A stretch of DNA of 64,000 bases, from contig OV884059.1 of assembly GCA_930367215.1 (NCBI GenBank), forward strand, positions 19,802,945 through 19,866,944, given 5' to 3'. The stretch is from Pollenia angustigena. Taxonomy: Eukaryota; Arthropoda; Insecta; Diptera; Polleniidae. This document shows, piece by piece, positions 23,486 through 35,924 of the stretch (positions within the stretch are counted from its first letter, which is position 1; every line of letters begins with the position of its first letter). Below the pieces are notes generated by a model that saw only the letters and a program-made list of their open reading frames with translations, searched no databases and was not told the origin of the DNA. A program made the translations under genes and the position numbers.

Positions 23486-24284
23486 TTTATGTGTTACTTT
23501 TTTCTATTTTGTTTATCTTATTGTCTGAATGTTGTTGTTTTTGGATTTTGTCAAGAAGCCCTTTGCCAAGGTTTATTTATAGCTATAAATATACCTTGCC
23601 CTTTGCTTTGTTTTTGTGTATATGTCAGGAAAACCGTTAAAATGTTTAGTAAATAAATTTAAAGAAAACAGTCAGGAAGAAAATAAAGAAATAAAATCAA
23701 TTTAATACCGATCTTAAAATCACAAAAAAATGACGTGTTAAGCAAATAAAAAAAAGTGTGTGTGTGCAAAATTTTTAAATTGATTTTTTTTAACAAATTA
23801 AAATATTATAAAACGTAAGTTAGTGTGAAATAAAAGAAAGTGTTTGGGAATAACTGGGATTTTATTCTTTCAGCTGGCTATTTTCTCGGAAAGGAAACCG
23901 TCCTGACAGCCACACACCAGAGAAATAAATAGCCAGGTAAAAAATAAAAAATATTTATTCGTATTTTTAAAAAAATTTTGTTATGACACCACAAAGTTAT
24001 TGGTAATATAAACCATTCCGGGCACGTCAAATATTGGCCCAAAAGCTTATTCTTTTATTAACAAATTGAAAAAAAGGTCAGCAAAAGAGAAAAATTTAAT
24101 AAAATAAAAATGGAGATAGTCGCAGGAAGAAAACCAGGAAACATAAAAAATTTTATATCAAAGAAAAACAGTATAAAAAATGAACAAATAAGAAATAAAT
24201 TGTAGTTAATTTTAAGTGTTTTGTGATTTGTGAAAAATACCTGTAAAGATAGTGTCAAGTGTAGTAGTTCATGTGCATGTCCTA
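23486..24284. other. Unassigned AT-rich stretch
   Basis: I see no gene, no terminal repeats and no strong signals in this interval. Confidence 0.4.
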
Positions 24285-24546
24285 TATGTTTCCATGGTGG
24301 AATAAGCAGGTGGCATCGTTACGGCAACAAATACAACAAAAATGGAAATTATATCACCGTTTAAGTCATAAAATACTTTAAACAAAAAACAAAGAGTACC
24401 GCTGAACGTGATGAAATAAATAAATTTTTATCAATATCTTATTTGTTTTAATTTAAAATTATCAAAAACTTTAATAATATACAATAATCACAGCACAAAA
24501 CGTGGACTTTTTGTAAACATAAACAAAACTTTGACATAAACCTAGA

Positions 24547-24752
24547 CAAGGCGAATTCAACTACAGGTGGTGTCGGAACTACAACAATCCAAAAACAACA
24601 GAAACAACATACGGTTTTTTGCATTACATTGTTAGTGTCATTAGCTCGAAATGTCAACCATTATTAGCAAAACACTAACAAATCAAAACAAATAAGCTCG
24701 AAGTGTCAAAATCAGATGCCGTTTCGACACCACCTGTAGTTAATTCGCCTTG
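24547..24752. mobile_element. hAT MITE nested at 24.5 kb
   Basis: The 206-bp element starts CAAGGCGAATTCAACTAC and ends with the near-complement GTAGTTAATTCGCCTTG. The 8-bp duplication AACCTAGA lies at 24539-24546 and 24753-24760. Confidence 0.88.
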
Positions 24753-24764
24753 AACCTAGACAAA

Positions 24765-25052
24765 GAGGGAGTTTACACGGAGTCTTTTCAGACATGTCTG
24801 TTTTTGACATTCTCTTTTGAACACGCTTCCAAAAACCTATTGTCTTTTCACGATGTCTTTCCAAACATGTCTGTTTTCATGTATAATAGTCTAATATACA
24901 TATACATACAAATTAAAATCATTGAAATTCATATAAACAAACTCATTTCATGTCTGTTTGGCAACCCCTCTTTCTTTCCTACCCCGATCGCCTACAAACA
25001 AAACAAACGTGTTTGTTAGACATGTCTGAATAGACACCGTGTAAACTACCTC
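24765..25052. mobile_element. MITE with GAGGGAGTTTACACGG ends
   Basis: Imperfect inverted ends of about 35 bp (GAGGGAGTTTACACGGAGTC; right end to CTACCTC) include the palindrome GACATGTC. A half-copy with the same left end lies at about 45569-45690. AAA flanks both sides, too weak to call a duplication. Confidence 0.7.
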
Positions 25053-25120
25053 AAACAATGCAAGAGCAAAAAATCATCTGGCGTAGTGCTGCCACCTGTT
25101 TATTCCACCATGTATGTTTC

Positions 25121-25489
25121 TTTATATACACCTTACCCTCTATTATCGGTGTTTAATGAAAATTTAAATTATATATATATTTTTTTTTGGCATTTAAAAT
25201 ATAATATTAAAAGAAAGGGAAAACATGTATCTCAGGGAGCTCCTTTAGATATTGATTAAGAAAAAACTAGTGAAAACCCAGAAAAAAAACATAGAAGAAC
25301 GAAAAAAAAATTAAATATACATATAAAAAAAAATATAATTTTAATTATGGGAAAAAGGCCTAATGGGGCAGGAAAAGATGAGGGAAAATTGTTGTATATA
25401 TGTCTACGTTTATTTGTGTATTTATGTTTTTTTAAATTATTGTTTATATTATTATTTTATTAATTAAATTTTAATTAGTTGTGAAGAGC
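25121..25489. other. Unassigned AT-rich stretch
   Basis: Low-complexity A/T sequence; no gene seen. Confidence 0.4.
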
Positions 25490-26395
25490 GTATATTAGGT
25501 TTGTCATTCCGTGTGAAACTTTTTTATTATTCAACTCAGACCCCATAAAGTATATATATTCTAGGTCCTTGGGTAATTCTAAGTCGATTTAGCCATGTCC
25601 ATCTGTCTGTCCGTCTGTTGAAAACACGCTCACTTTCGAACAACTCAAAAGAAATTAACAAATGCCAAATTGCTTGTAGTTATCCTAAGCAGTTTGGGAT
25701 TGAAATCCAGCAAAATCGGTTCAGTAGGACCAGAGCTATGAATCAAAATGTGGAACCACCACCTTAAAAAAATTGATAATTTTGTTACAAAAAATAAGGT
25801 GGAGCAAGACACGGATTGAGATAAGATTTTGCAAAAATTTGTTTTATTTGACTGGAAATTACGCTGTTAAATTTCGTGAAGATCCGTCCATTATCTACAC
25901 TAAGCCCCATATAAACAATAATCCCGGAAAACAGTTTAGTACGCCTAAAACCGTAAAAAATAACGCTAGCGTAACAAAATTTGGAACGTCACAGTTTTTT
26001 AGGACTAGAAATAACACTGTGAAATTTTGTGACGATCGGTCCATAATTTACCTTAGGCCCCATATAAACCCTACTACCGGAAAACAGTTTAGTACGCCTA
26101 AAACTGTAAAAAATAATGCAATCATAACAAATTTTGGCTTGTCAAAGTTTTATAGGACTATAAATGATACTGTGAAATTTCGTGAAGATCAGTACACAAT
26201 TTAACCTAGGCCCCATAGAAACCCTACTCCCGGAAAACAGTTTAGTCGCCTAAAACCATAATTAATAACAAATCGTCACAGTTTAAGATAATAATAACAT
26301 CATACAGATATTACTCCTTAAACATTCAACCTTTGGTGGAGGGTATCATAGATTCGGCACAGCCGAATATAGCACTCTAACTTGTTTTAAAATAA
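25490..26395. repeat. INE-1/DINE-1-like Helitron relic
   Basis: The copy carries the familiar wording of this family: GACCCCATAAAGTATATATA, TAGCCATGTCCATCTGTCTG, AATCGGTTCAGTAGGACC, and near the far end GGTGGAGGGTATCATAG and the palindrome ATTCGGCACAGCCGAAT. The middle has about three tandem units of roughly 147 bp (CCGGAAAACAGTTTAGTACG in each). The same family recurs at 14690, 44590, 52384 and 53350. Non-coding. Confidence 0.8.
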
Positions 26396-26865
26396 ATTAT
26401 GTAAATGTTAAATTGAATATTAAGATTCTTTGATTTAGCAAGGTACAGGCAATGATGGAGTGGTAAGTGAAGAAGGGGTCAAGTGGGATGTGGGTCATAG
26501 AAAGAATATAACCGGATGATTCTATGACATGGTTGGGAGGGCAAAAGGAGACGAACAGCTGTCTCCCAAATTCTTCATGTGGTAGAGTTGTGTTTAGTGA
26601 TAGTTTGGTTTGTATTTTATGTTTCATTTTTGTTTTTTTATGTTCGAATACGAGGCTGGTGAGGAGGGTTGGAACCCTCCGAGAATAAAATGTTCAAGAG
26701 CTAGTGGGAAACCTCGCCAGACCAAACGGTTCATAACAAACGGTGATGGCTTGCCTGATCATGTAGGTTGTTTATTTTTTTTTTTTTTATTATGCAATTC
26801 AAAACAAAAATGCAACTGTTAAAATTTTGAGAATAAAAAAGGCAGTATATCATAAAAATCTATAG
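26396..26865. other. Stretch before the Penelope ORF
   Basis: No domain is recognised. Some of it may be the 5' region of the Penelope-like element, but no terminal repeat was found to show this. Confidence 0.35.
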
Positions 26866-28787
26866 ACAAGTGTAAATAAAACTCGGGAGGATATTCCAAG
26901 GGATGTTAAGTGGATGTTATCATTAGGACCAAAATATGTTTTACCAGTTAGGAGGGAAAATTTCCCTAAGCTTAAAATTATAACAGAAGCAGATGATTTA
27001 GTTCAAACAATAGAGGGGAAGGAAGATCAGGAAATAGCTAGAAATAAATTGTCAACTATTTTGGACAATCACTTAAACAAAATGAGATTAGATAACAGGG
27101 ATAAGTTTATATTAGATAAATTTAATAAGACGAAAAGTTTTTTTCGAAGAAATAGTGATATACATATTAGTAATAAAAGCCAGATAAGGGTAACACAACC
27201 GTGGCTATGTATAAGGGAGATTATGACATAAGAATTAATAATATTATAGAAGATGATACAAAATATAAGGTGATCAATAGGGATCCTACGAGTAGATTGG
27301 AAAAAACTAATAATGAAATTGTAGAAGAACTTTTTAGGCAGAAAATTATATCCATATCCGAAAGACGTAAACTTAAAACAAATATTGCTTCTTCTCCTTA
27401 ACTTTATGGTTTACCAAAAATTCACAAGGTCGATTTTCCTTTGAGACCAATATGTTCTTTTATAAACTCACCCTCTTATGAATTGTGTAGATATTTGACG
27501 AATATTTTAAAAAGAATTACTGAACATTCTATATGTAATGTTAAAGATTCAGTGCAATTCAAAGAGAAGTTAAGTAATCATTGTATACAAAACAATGAAA
27601 AATTAATTTCATTAGATGTGGTATCACTATTTCCTAGTGTACCAGTCGATTTGGCACTTGAAATAATAGAGGAAAAATGGAGCATAGTAGAGGAATATAC
27701 GAAAATTGACAAGGGACTGTTTTTAAGAATTTTAAAATTTCGTATAGAGGACAACAGATATTTTGGTTGTAATGGGAAAGTATATACACAACTGAAAGGA
27801 CTTCCAATGGGATCTCCTGCTTCTCCAATTGTAGCTGATATTGTAATGGAAAGGTTACTTGACACATCCATTGAAAAATTGAATATTAAACCTAAGATAA
27901 TGATAAAATATGTTGACGACATTTTCTGCATTATTAATGAATGTGGGGTGAATAACTTGTTGGACACATTTAATGAGTTTAATAGTAATATTAAATTCAC
28001 TTTGGAAATGGAAAGTAACTTAAAATTACCTTTCTTAGATACTTTAATAATAAGAAAGGGAAATAATTTATTAATAGATTGGTATCAAAAACCAACAGCA
28101 TCAGGCAGAATTTTGAATTATTATTCTGGACACAGTAGACGGTTTATTATAAATACTAATAGAAATTTAATTAATAGGGTACTAACAATTAGTGACAAGG
28201 TTTATCACAGAAAAAACATTGTTAGAATTAGAAATATATTAAGGGATAACAATTTTCCAAATAGTTTGAGTAATGGATTAATTAATCAATATAGAGATGG
28301 GAGTAATGGGAATGCTAGACTTATAAGTACAACAGAACCAATGATATACAAATCATTATCATACACATCAAATGTTTCGGAAAGGATAAAAGAATTAAGA
28401 ATCTTTGACACTAATAAATATAAGATAGCATACAAAGCTTATAATACAATGAATGGTTTATTTAGCAAGACAAAGGATAGAACTAGTAAATGGGATATGT
28501 CTAACATTGTCTTCAAAATTCCTTGTAAAGGAAATGATAATGAAAGATGCAACCAGGTTTACATAGGTACAACGAAGAACAAATTAAGGACTAGAATTGC
28601 GGGACATAAATCCGATCAAAAATATAGAGACATTAATTTTAAAAAGACAGCATTAAGTCATCATTGTCATCTATCTAATCACTATCCATATTTTGAAGAA
28701 GCGTCGGTTTTAAACACTGAAACTAACTACAAACGCAGATATATATTAGAAATTTTACACATAATTAATACAGAGAATAAATTTTAA
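26866..28787 (+). pseudogene. Penelope-like element: reverse transcriptase plus GIY-YIG endonuclease
   Basis: Three successive frames form one Penelope-type protein. The N-terminal part (LSLGPKYVLP) runs to about 27200. A frameshift leads into VAMYKGDYDIRINNIIEDD and INRDPTSRLEKT. A stop near 27399 is followed by LYGLPKIHK and the long frame 27441-28787. RT motifs are RPICSFINSP, LISLDVVSLFPSVP, GLPMGSPASPIVADI, the catalytic KYVDDIFCI and LPFLDTLI. At the C-terminus VYIGTTKNKLRTRIAGH is the GIY-YIG endonuclease core, and EILHIINTENKF ends the protein. Only one frameshift and one stop are seen, so decay is recent or the parent family is still active elsewhere. Confidence 0.92.
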
Positions 28788-29340
28788 AGCAGACACAGAA
28801 CATATAGCGAATAATTATAGGAATTTAGTTATTAAGAGATAGAAGGTTAGATATAATATAAATATATCTATCGTAGCCTTGGAACAGGAGGGTTTAATTT
28901 GCACCTAAATTGCATGAAAATTAGGACCTTCTTGTACTTAGGTCACGATATACGGATACATTTGTAAGAATGAAGATCAATTTAATTAAAAATGTTTCTA
29001 TATGTATGTAAGATAAAAATAAGTTTAGTTTAAAATATTTATATGTTATAGGAATTTTCTTTAGTCAAAATGTTTTATATTATTGTAAATATGGTTTTTG
29101 AATTAGATTTATAGATAAGGAAATTTTTCTGTTTATAAGAATTCTTATACTTTAGTTATATTAAATTTTTTGTTATTATGGCTTTTGAAAATTTTTATGA
29201 CAAACAGGTTTTTGAATTTGAAAAATTTTTTTCCTAATTTTGTTATTGTTTTTTATTATTTTTATATAAAAATTTTGTTAATTTCCTGAAGATGCTAACC
29301 AAAGGTTAGCGAAATATTGAGAAATAATTAAATATAATAT
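28788..29340 (+). other. 3' region of the Penelope-like element with hammerhead-like motif
   Basis: Non-coding sequence follows the ORF. At 29286-29314 CTGAAGA is followed, after one T, by a perfect 7-bp stem (GCTAACC/GGTTAGC, loop AAA) and GAAA. This resembles the CUGANGA-stem II-GAAA core of hammerhead ribozymes, which are known from Penelope-like elements. Stems I and III are not convincing here. The element's end is not fixed. Confidence 0.45.
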
Positions 29341-29917
29341 CATTTTTTATAAAAAGACCTCAAGCTTAATCAATTTTAAATAATTATAATAAAAAGGTCA
29401 AGTAATACTAAATGACAAGTGTTAATTTTATTCCGTCTTCGTTTAACGGGCATGACTTATATTAGCCCAAAATAAGGCAGTTTTGCTAATAGATTTTATT
29501 ATAACTGGCTTTCTAATAAATTATATAATTGTAAAATTTGTGTCCTTAAAGTTTTGTTACGAACAAAACAGGTATCGCCAATAATTCCTGAATAGCTCTG
29601 AACGAGTTGAAAATATAATAAAATTACTTAAAGAAAATTTTATTTCTAATCATTTGTTGATGTTTTTATGAAAATGAAAATTCGTTCTCAAGTTGTACTG
29701 CAATGTATTAGCATAGTCTCGCAATAAAACTCATAACGAAGTATTCTGGAATACGTGTGATAGCATAAAGAATTAGTGGAAACGGCACAATTATTGCACT
29801 ACGCCATATATGAGTATAGATCACGATGTAAAAGTCTCGACTTTACTTGACTGTTGGCGCGAAGTGAACTACCACGAAATCCCACCAGCACTCTCCAAAT
29901 ATTTTTTATATACAATA
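29341..29917. other. Unassigned stretch
   Basis: I see no gene or repeat boundary in this interval. Confidence 0.4.
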
Positions 29918-31247
29918 GGGTGTCCCAAAACTTTTTTTGTCAGAGGCTCAAGCATAATTTGAAAGCTTATAGGTTCCAGTATTTTTGAATTTTTTTTTAG
30001 ATTTTTAGGAAGAGGTTTAGAGGTCGCGCAAATGGAGTCTTTGTTAAAAACAAGGACTTAATAGTTATAACTTTTATTCGATTAAAATTGCGAATAATAA
30101 TTACGAATAAATTTATATTTTATTTTTTAATCTATCAATCGGGCTCGCTGGATAATGAAAATTATCTATTCTTTGAAAATATGCATTTTCCGAAACCAGT
30201 TGCATTCTTATATAGACAAATCAACAGTTGATGCCTTGCTTGAATTAAGTTCATTTATTTTAAGAATAAATATCAAATATTGGTACCTCTGCCAGTGCCC
30301 TCGATACGCTCCTCTCAATGATCTGAGCCTATTAAAGGAATTGGATAGTTATAAACTTAGCACTTAATGCCAAAAAAAAACTTGCAGATACTCCATGCAG
30401 CGATTATGAAGTAGCAAATGTAACTTTAACAGAAGAAATAAAGAAACTCAACAATTCATTTCCAAAGCCAGTCTTTCAATCGATTTTTTAAAAATAGATC
30501 CACAGAATTGGAAAGCCAACAAGTCATTTCAAGAGGCAAAGAAAAAAGTTCAACAATTACAAGTAGTAAATGATGTGGCAGAACGAGGTGTGGCTTTGGC
30601 TAATACTTACATATATTAATGTCACAACTGCTGAAACTGATTACCAGAATTTATTGCAAGGTATATAACTACATCGCAAGAACCGCAATAAATGATTTTT
30701 CACAGAGCAAAAGAAAAGTTTTTTTTTTTTTGTTGATTAGGTAAGATTGGTGAACTGGCAAACAGCTTATAATAACAAATACTGGGTATAAAGAAAAAAA
30801 CGGGTATAACTCAGGAACAAATTTTAAAATTGTTTATTCATAATAATAAGAATTAATTTGTCTTTCAAACTGCATCATTAGTTTTTTCGTTTTTATTTAA
30901 ACTTTAAAAGTTGTAAAGCGTTATTACAAAATTTTTTTAAAAAATTACGAAAAATTGTAATTAAGGGTATCTAAATGAGTAAACTCATCACCAAAACTTA
31001 TAATTTTTTCACACAGGAATAAAGCTTGGATATTTTTCATTAAAACTGTTTCCTCAGCAGTGAAGAAACTCGTGGTATTAACCAAGTTATGAGTAAAGTT
31101 AAAAAAGGCCGAAAACTCCCTTTGCGCAACCTCTAAACCTATTCCGAAAATTCTTAAAAAAAAACCAAAAATACTTTACCCTATAAGCTTTTGAATTTTA
31201 ATTGAGCACCTATGAAAATCAGAAAGAAAAATTTTTTTGGGACACCC
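29918..31247. mobile_element. 1.33-kb TIR element with TA duplication and decayed ORF
   Basis: Termini GGGTGTCCCAAAAC and TTTTGGGACACCC are flanked by TA (29916-29917, 31248-31249). Broken coding traces on the plus strand read, for example, YWYLCQCPRYAPLND, FQEAKKKVQQLQVVNDVAER and ERGVALANTY. I know similar words from arthropod repeat proteins but cannot name the family. TA target and ends would suit a Tc1/mariner-like mechanism. Confidence 0.65.
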
Positions 31248-31262
31248 TAATATACATACCCT

Positions 31263-32705
31263 TACCTATGGATGAACTGTTTGGTGGGGCGCGTTGAGTG
31301 TAGATAGCTATAGGAAAATGCTTAGCAAGGTTCAAAGGAGTGCATCTCTGGGCATCACGGGCGCAAGGAGCAGCACTCCACAGGCAGCGCTGGACATCCT
31401 ACTATATCTATCCCCTATCGAGCATTATGTGAGGAGTGTGGCTGCTAGGAACTTACTTAGACTTTACGAGTCTTCCTTAGTTAGACCTAGGCGAGATGAT
31501 CACACGAGAATCTTGTACGAGGTGGGTCTGCTTGATCGGGGTACTATTCTTGGGAGGATTTCCGATCATAGGACTACGACTCTGGACTTCGGTGTTACAC
31601 CACCGGTGGAATTCCCGGATAGGGAAATCTGGAGTGGATCCAAAATACTGTTTGAAGGGTGGGCAGTATTTACGGATGGATCCAAGATGGAAACCGACAC
31701 TGGTGCCGTTGTATATATCGCGGACACCGAGGTAAATAGATCATTCAGACTCCCTGATGAGTGCAGTGTCTTCCAGGCTGAGATCCTAGCGATCTGGAGG
31801 GCGACGGAGGTGATACTGGATCACATCATGGGTGGATCTGAGGTGACAATTTACGTCGATAGTGAGGCGGCGCTTCGGGCATTGAAGAACTATGCGGTGC
31901 GATCGTACCTGGTCGCGCGGTGTAGGAACGCTCTTAGGGAACTAATGGGGGCATTCAACGTGAGGCTGTGTTGGGTACCAGGACACTGCATGGTTGATGG
32001 GAATGAGGTGGCGGACGAACTCGCGAGAGGGGGTTCGAGTCTCGACTTAGTGGTAAGGGACAGGAGGTAAAGCCCCCCCTATTTTACTACTATGGGGTGA
32101 TACGGGAGAAATTCCGTGATGACGTTGACCGATCCTGGAGGGACAGAATGGATTGCAGGGTGTCTAGGGCACTATGGCCCAGATTGGACGCGGGGGCAAC
32201 CAGGGTTCTACTGGGATTGGATAGGGTTGGTCTTAGAACACTTATGGGGTTCTTGACGGGTCACTGTCCTGTTAGGGCTTTTACGAGCAAATGGGACAAC
32301 ACCATACCGGACTTCTGCAGGTTATGCGAGAATTCGGAGGAGTTAGAGACGATCGAGCATGTACTGTGCCATTGTCCTAGGATGCAGGGTCTCAGACAGA
32401 AGTGGCTAGGAGATAGGTTTCACGACGAACTGGGGTGCATAGCTGGATGTAATCCGGCCGATCTACTGGGGTTTGTCAGGGAAATAACGCGGCTGTTTCT
32501 GTTGAGGGGACTGTAAGGGGGGTATTGGTCCTACTTTCTAATTTCTAATACTTTCTAATAATCTCATACTTCCTTTTCTCTACTTTTCACTTCCTCTTAT
32601 CTTATCTTATCTCATATTTCATTGAAGGGGTTCACAATGGACCGTATTGGTCTCCGAGTGGAGGTGTGTCCGAGGCACACAACCCTTCTTAACCTAACCT
32701 AACCT
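31263..32705 (+). pseudogene. 5'-truncated LINE with RNase H and C-terminal zinc motif
   Basis: The copy starts at the end of the reverse transcriptase (VWWGALSVDSYRKM). The RNase H domain follows with all four catalytic positions visible: FTDGSKM (D), FQAEILAIW (E), IYVDSEAALRAL (D) and GNEVADELARGG (D). The frame ends at 32070; a second frame at 32097-32516 encodes the C-terminal part with FCRLCENSEELETIEHVLCH, a CCHC-type zinc motif. The 3' tail is AACCTAACCTAACCTA. A 14-bp duplication AATATACATACCCT (31249-31262, 32706-32719) shows target-primed insertion. LOA/I-like by its RNase H; clade uncertain. The fragment at 13886-14652 is a relative. Confidence 0.9.
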
Positions 32706-32719
32706 AATATACATACCCT

Positions 32720-33760
32720 GCTAGCATTTGGAAGATCGTTTTTTCAAAAGTCGTTTTTATTAGACTTTTTTTGATTCCTTTTGGTGATTAAAAACTAATT
32801 AATCACTTGCACGCTAAAAAAAAACGACACATAAATGACTCGCGCTTATGATTTAAGTGTTTGATTTAAAATTCAATAACAAAAACTAAAATTCAATAAC
32901 AAAAACTATTAAAAAAAAAGAGTCGAAAATGTCTCTAAACTAATAAAAATCATATATGACTCTGCAAGAAGAGTCGCGGGTAGGGTACCATTTTCTCCCG
33001 ACAAAAGTATCATTTCTGGTATTTTAATCGCGCTGAAGAGTCAAAAAAGACTCGAATATGATTAAAAATTTCAAAAAATGCTAGCTGCCCTGTAGTAAAT
33101 AAAATAGTCAGTTGCAAAAAACACTAACTATAAATTAACTTTTTTTTAAATGACTACAAATTGGTTTAAATCTCATGCAGATATCGACCAAAAAGGCACA
33201 CGTAAAACACAAATAAAAGCAAAATAAGTAAAACAAGCATGCCATGAAGTCAAATGAAAAAAATATATACAAACATTTTAAAATAATTAAAAATAAATTC
33301 AATACAAATCTGTTTATGTACTAGCAATTATGTGGCGTATTAATTTCAGGACTATTATACATCATCATTTAGGGTAGTTTAATGCAAAATTTTCATAAAT
33401 AATTATTTCTATATCAAAATATATAAAGATATACAAACATATGTATGCATGTTCATATGTACATATATTTTTTTGACAAAAATTATTCAAAATTTAAATA
33501 ATTTATTATAAACTGACAATAATTTTAATAAATTACAAATAGGTTGAAAAATAAGTAGTTAGTAGTCAGTTAAAAAGTCATGCAAAGATGGCCAATTGAC
33601 TACTGCCTATGACATGCATATGTTAAAATAATGAGTCGTCGACAAGGAAAAAAGTCACTTAATCAACTAGATGTGGTTATAAAAAAACCAGTTTAAAGTT
33701 ACTTATAAATGTGTTTGACTTCCTACAGGGTGGGTACCTACATATCTATGTATATGTATA
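32720..33760. other. AT-rich stretch without a gene
   Basis: A 20-bp direct repeat (AAATTCAATAACAAAAACTA) occurs twice around 32870-32910. No coding region is supported. Confidence 0.45.
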
Positions 33761-35650
33761 TCGAGGTTTATTTTTCAAATAGTGCTATCTGCAATTTTTC
33801 AAAAATGTGTTTTTTATAGAAACGAGTTCACTAACTAAAGGGTCATCTGTCATTTAAATTTGGAAAAAAAAATTTTTCCCAAAACGTTTTTATTTCATAA
33901 ATATTGTTTGTGCTATCTCACACACACGTTTTTTTTTTTCTTTGTAAAAAGTGCTATCTACATAAAAAATATTACTTCATATAATAAAATGATAAAAATT
34001 GTTATTACAAAGTAGCATATTATACATCAAAGGGTTGACAATTGTGTCTAGATTTCATAAACTAATATAATTTTAAAATTCGTTGTAGAAATTTTGCAAA
34101 ATAACTGCAAACCACTTTTTTATGAGTTTAGGTAAACAATATAAATTTTAATTTATGCAATAAAATCTTTGTTAGCTAATATTATTTAATGAAATTTTAC
34201 GAGTAAATACATTTTTTAAAGCTAAATGCAAACCAGCTCAAAATTTTATTAAATTTACAAAACGAATCCCACAATTCCCAAAAAAACAGCCGAAAATTCC
34301 TAAAAATTTGTGTTTTTAAGAAATATAATGGCTGCCAAGCACGGGTCTTAGTATTCGTATTGCACAATTATTATAAACATATCGGGTCATACAAACTCGA
34401 ACGAGTCGCCCAAAATTGGACCGTCCGAAAGGACCACCTCAGACGAAGTCATGGCCAACATTTACATGATACATATTATACAAATAAAACTGTTAAGCGA
34501 ATTTATTTGTATAATAACTTTAGTTTTTCTAAAATCTTTGCATGAAGTTTCCTGATGATCTGGCCCAGGCAACCAGTGAAATAGCTTATGCCATCCACAA
34601 CAACTTTTTATCAAAAATAAAAATTGGGAATTAAGCACGACAAACAAAATCTTGTTGCTAATTCACAAAAAAATATTTCAAACAAATTATGATAAATTTG
34701 AGTCTTACAGCCAATCCCACGATGTCACACGTTAACGTTCGCATAGAAAATTACATTTAAAACAAAAACAATTTCTAAAATTTGTTTTTGTTTTAAATGT
34801 TATTTTCTATGCGAACGTTAACGTGTGACATCGTGGGACTGGCTGTTATATTTCCAAAATACTAGACCAATTATAAATTATGAAAAACTCGGCAAGCGCA
34901 TTTCACTAAAAAATTATTTTTAGCATCCAGCTAAAATTAAGCACTAAAGATCATTTTAGTTTTTGTTATACACGAGATGTCCTAATTTGGGAACCTATAG
35001 CACCTCTCCTGCTAAGTCTATAGACCTCAAATTCACAACTTCCACTCGGACCAACCATTTGTAAAATATAGAATTTTTTCCAAACTTCCCACAGTGTGCA
35101 GCGATCATATAAATAGAAGCAAACCCTTACAATCTGGCCCACGTTGTTTTCAACTAAGCAAACGGTTGCATTTCCGAAGCATTGAAGTCTGCTATTTCGC
35201 AAAAATATCATTATTTTTATGTTAATTTAAAATATGTGGATAAAGTTTAATTATTTATTGCTTTTCAATAAACGTAAGTGTAAAATTTTAACTTGATTTC
35301 GAGTTCTGTTAACATGATAACGCGTTTCTTTAAATTTTACTAAATATTTAAAAAAAAAATTCGTGTAACTTAAACTAAAGTCTCAAATAGTGTTCAAATA
35401 GTGCTATCTGCTTATTTCAATGTTCAAATCGATAAAATTTTAATTTGTAAATAGTGCTATCAGACATATAAGCCCGAATATCTGGAGTTAAGAAAATAAT
35501 TAACATAGGTATGATTAAGACGTTGTTTTTTAATAACATTGTAAAATAAAGTTTAGTTAATACTCTTAGAGTTATCGAAAAAATCAGTTTTTTCGCTCTC
35601 CTGTAAAATTGTGATTTTGCTGATAGCACTATTTGAAAAATAACCCTCGA
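33761..35650. mobile_element. 1.9-kb TIR element with subterminal AGTGCTATC repeats
   Basis: The left end (from TCGAGGTTTATTTTTCAAAT) and right end (ATTTGAAAAATAACCCTCGA) are inverted repeats of about 35 bp, with TATA on both outer sides. The word AGTGCTATC, or a one-base variant, recurs at both ends: near 33782, 33911, 33949, 35401 and 35453, and inverted near 35625. It resembles subterminal transposase-binding sites. The interior holds a complete MITE (34708-34845) and no recognised transposase. Confidence 0.7.
34708..34845. mobile_element. Palindromic MITE, copy 1 (TTA duplication)
   Basis: A 138-bp almost perfect hairpin from CAGCCAATCCCACGATGTCA to TGACATCGTGGGACTGGCTG, with TTA at 34705-34707 and 34846-34848. 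Copy 2 is at 39473-39609. PIF/Harbinger type. Confidence 0.88.
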
Positions 35651-35924
35651 TATATAGAATTAATACATTCTACTAAATATTTTTATTTTGTTTTTTTTTT
35701 TTAATAAATAAATAAAAAATGTGATTTGTTGTGGCATGACTTTACAAGAATTACTTACAAATCAAATTAAATGTACATAATATGTCTTTTATAAATACAT
35801 ATTATGTATTTTTGAAAGACTGCAATTCCTTTAATAAGTTTAATTACATGTAATCAATAAAAAAACAAGTTATGTTTATAAATAAAATAATATACAAATC
35901 AATAAAATTATATTGAAATCAAAT

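Larger units (their letters stand above)
24293..25112. mobile_element. hAT element hosting two further elements
   Basis: Termini CATGGTGGAATAAGCAGGTG and the near-complement ending CCACCATG (25112) are flanked by a perfect 8-bp duplication TATGTTTC (24285-24292, 25113-25120). Two complete smaller elements (24547-24752 and 24765-25052) sit inside. The host element without them is about 330 bp and non-coding. Confidence 0.88.

Noticed and set aside
25773..26204. 143-codon ORF
   Set aside because: It runs across tandem units of an INE-1-like element. The frame stays open because the unit length is close to a multiple of three, and no domain is present.
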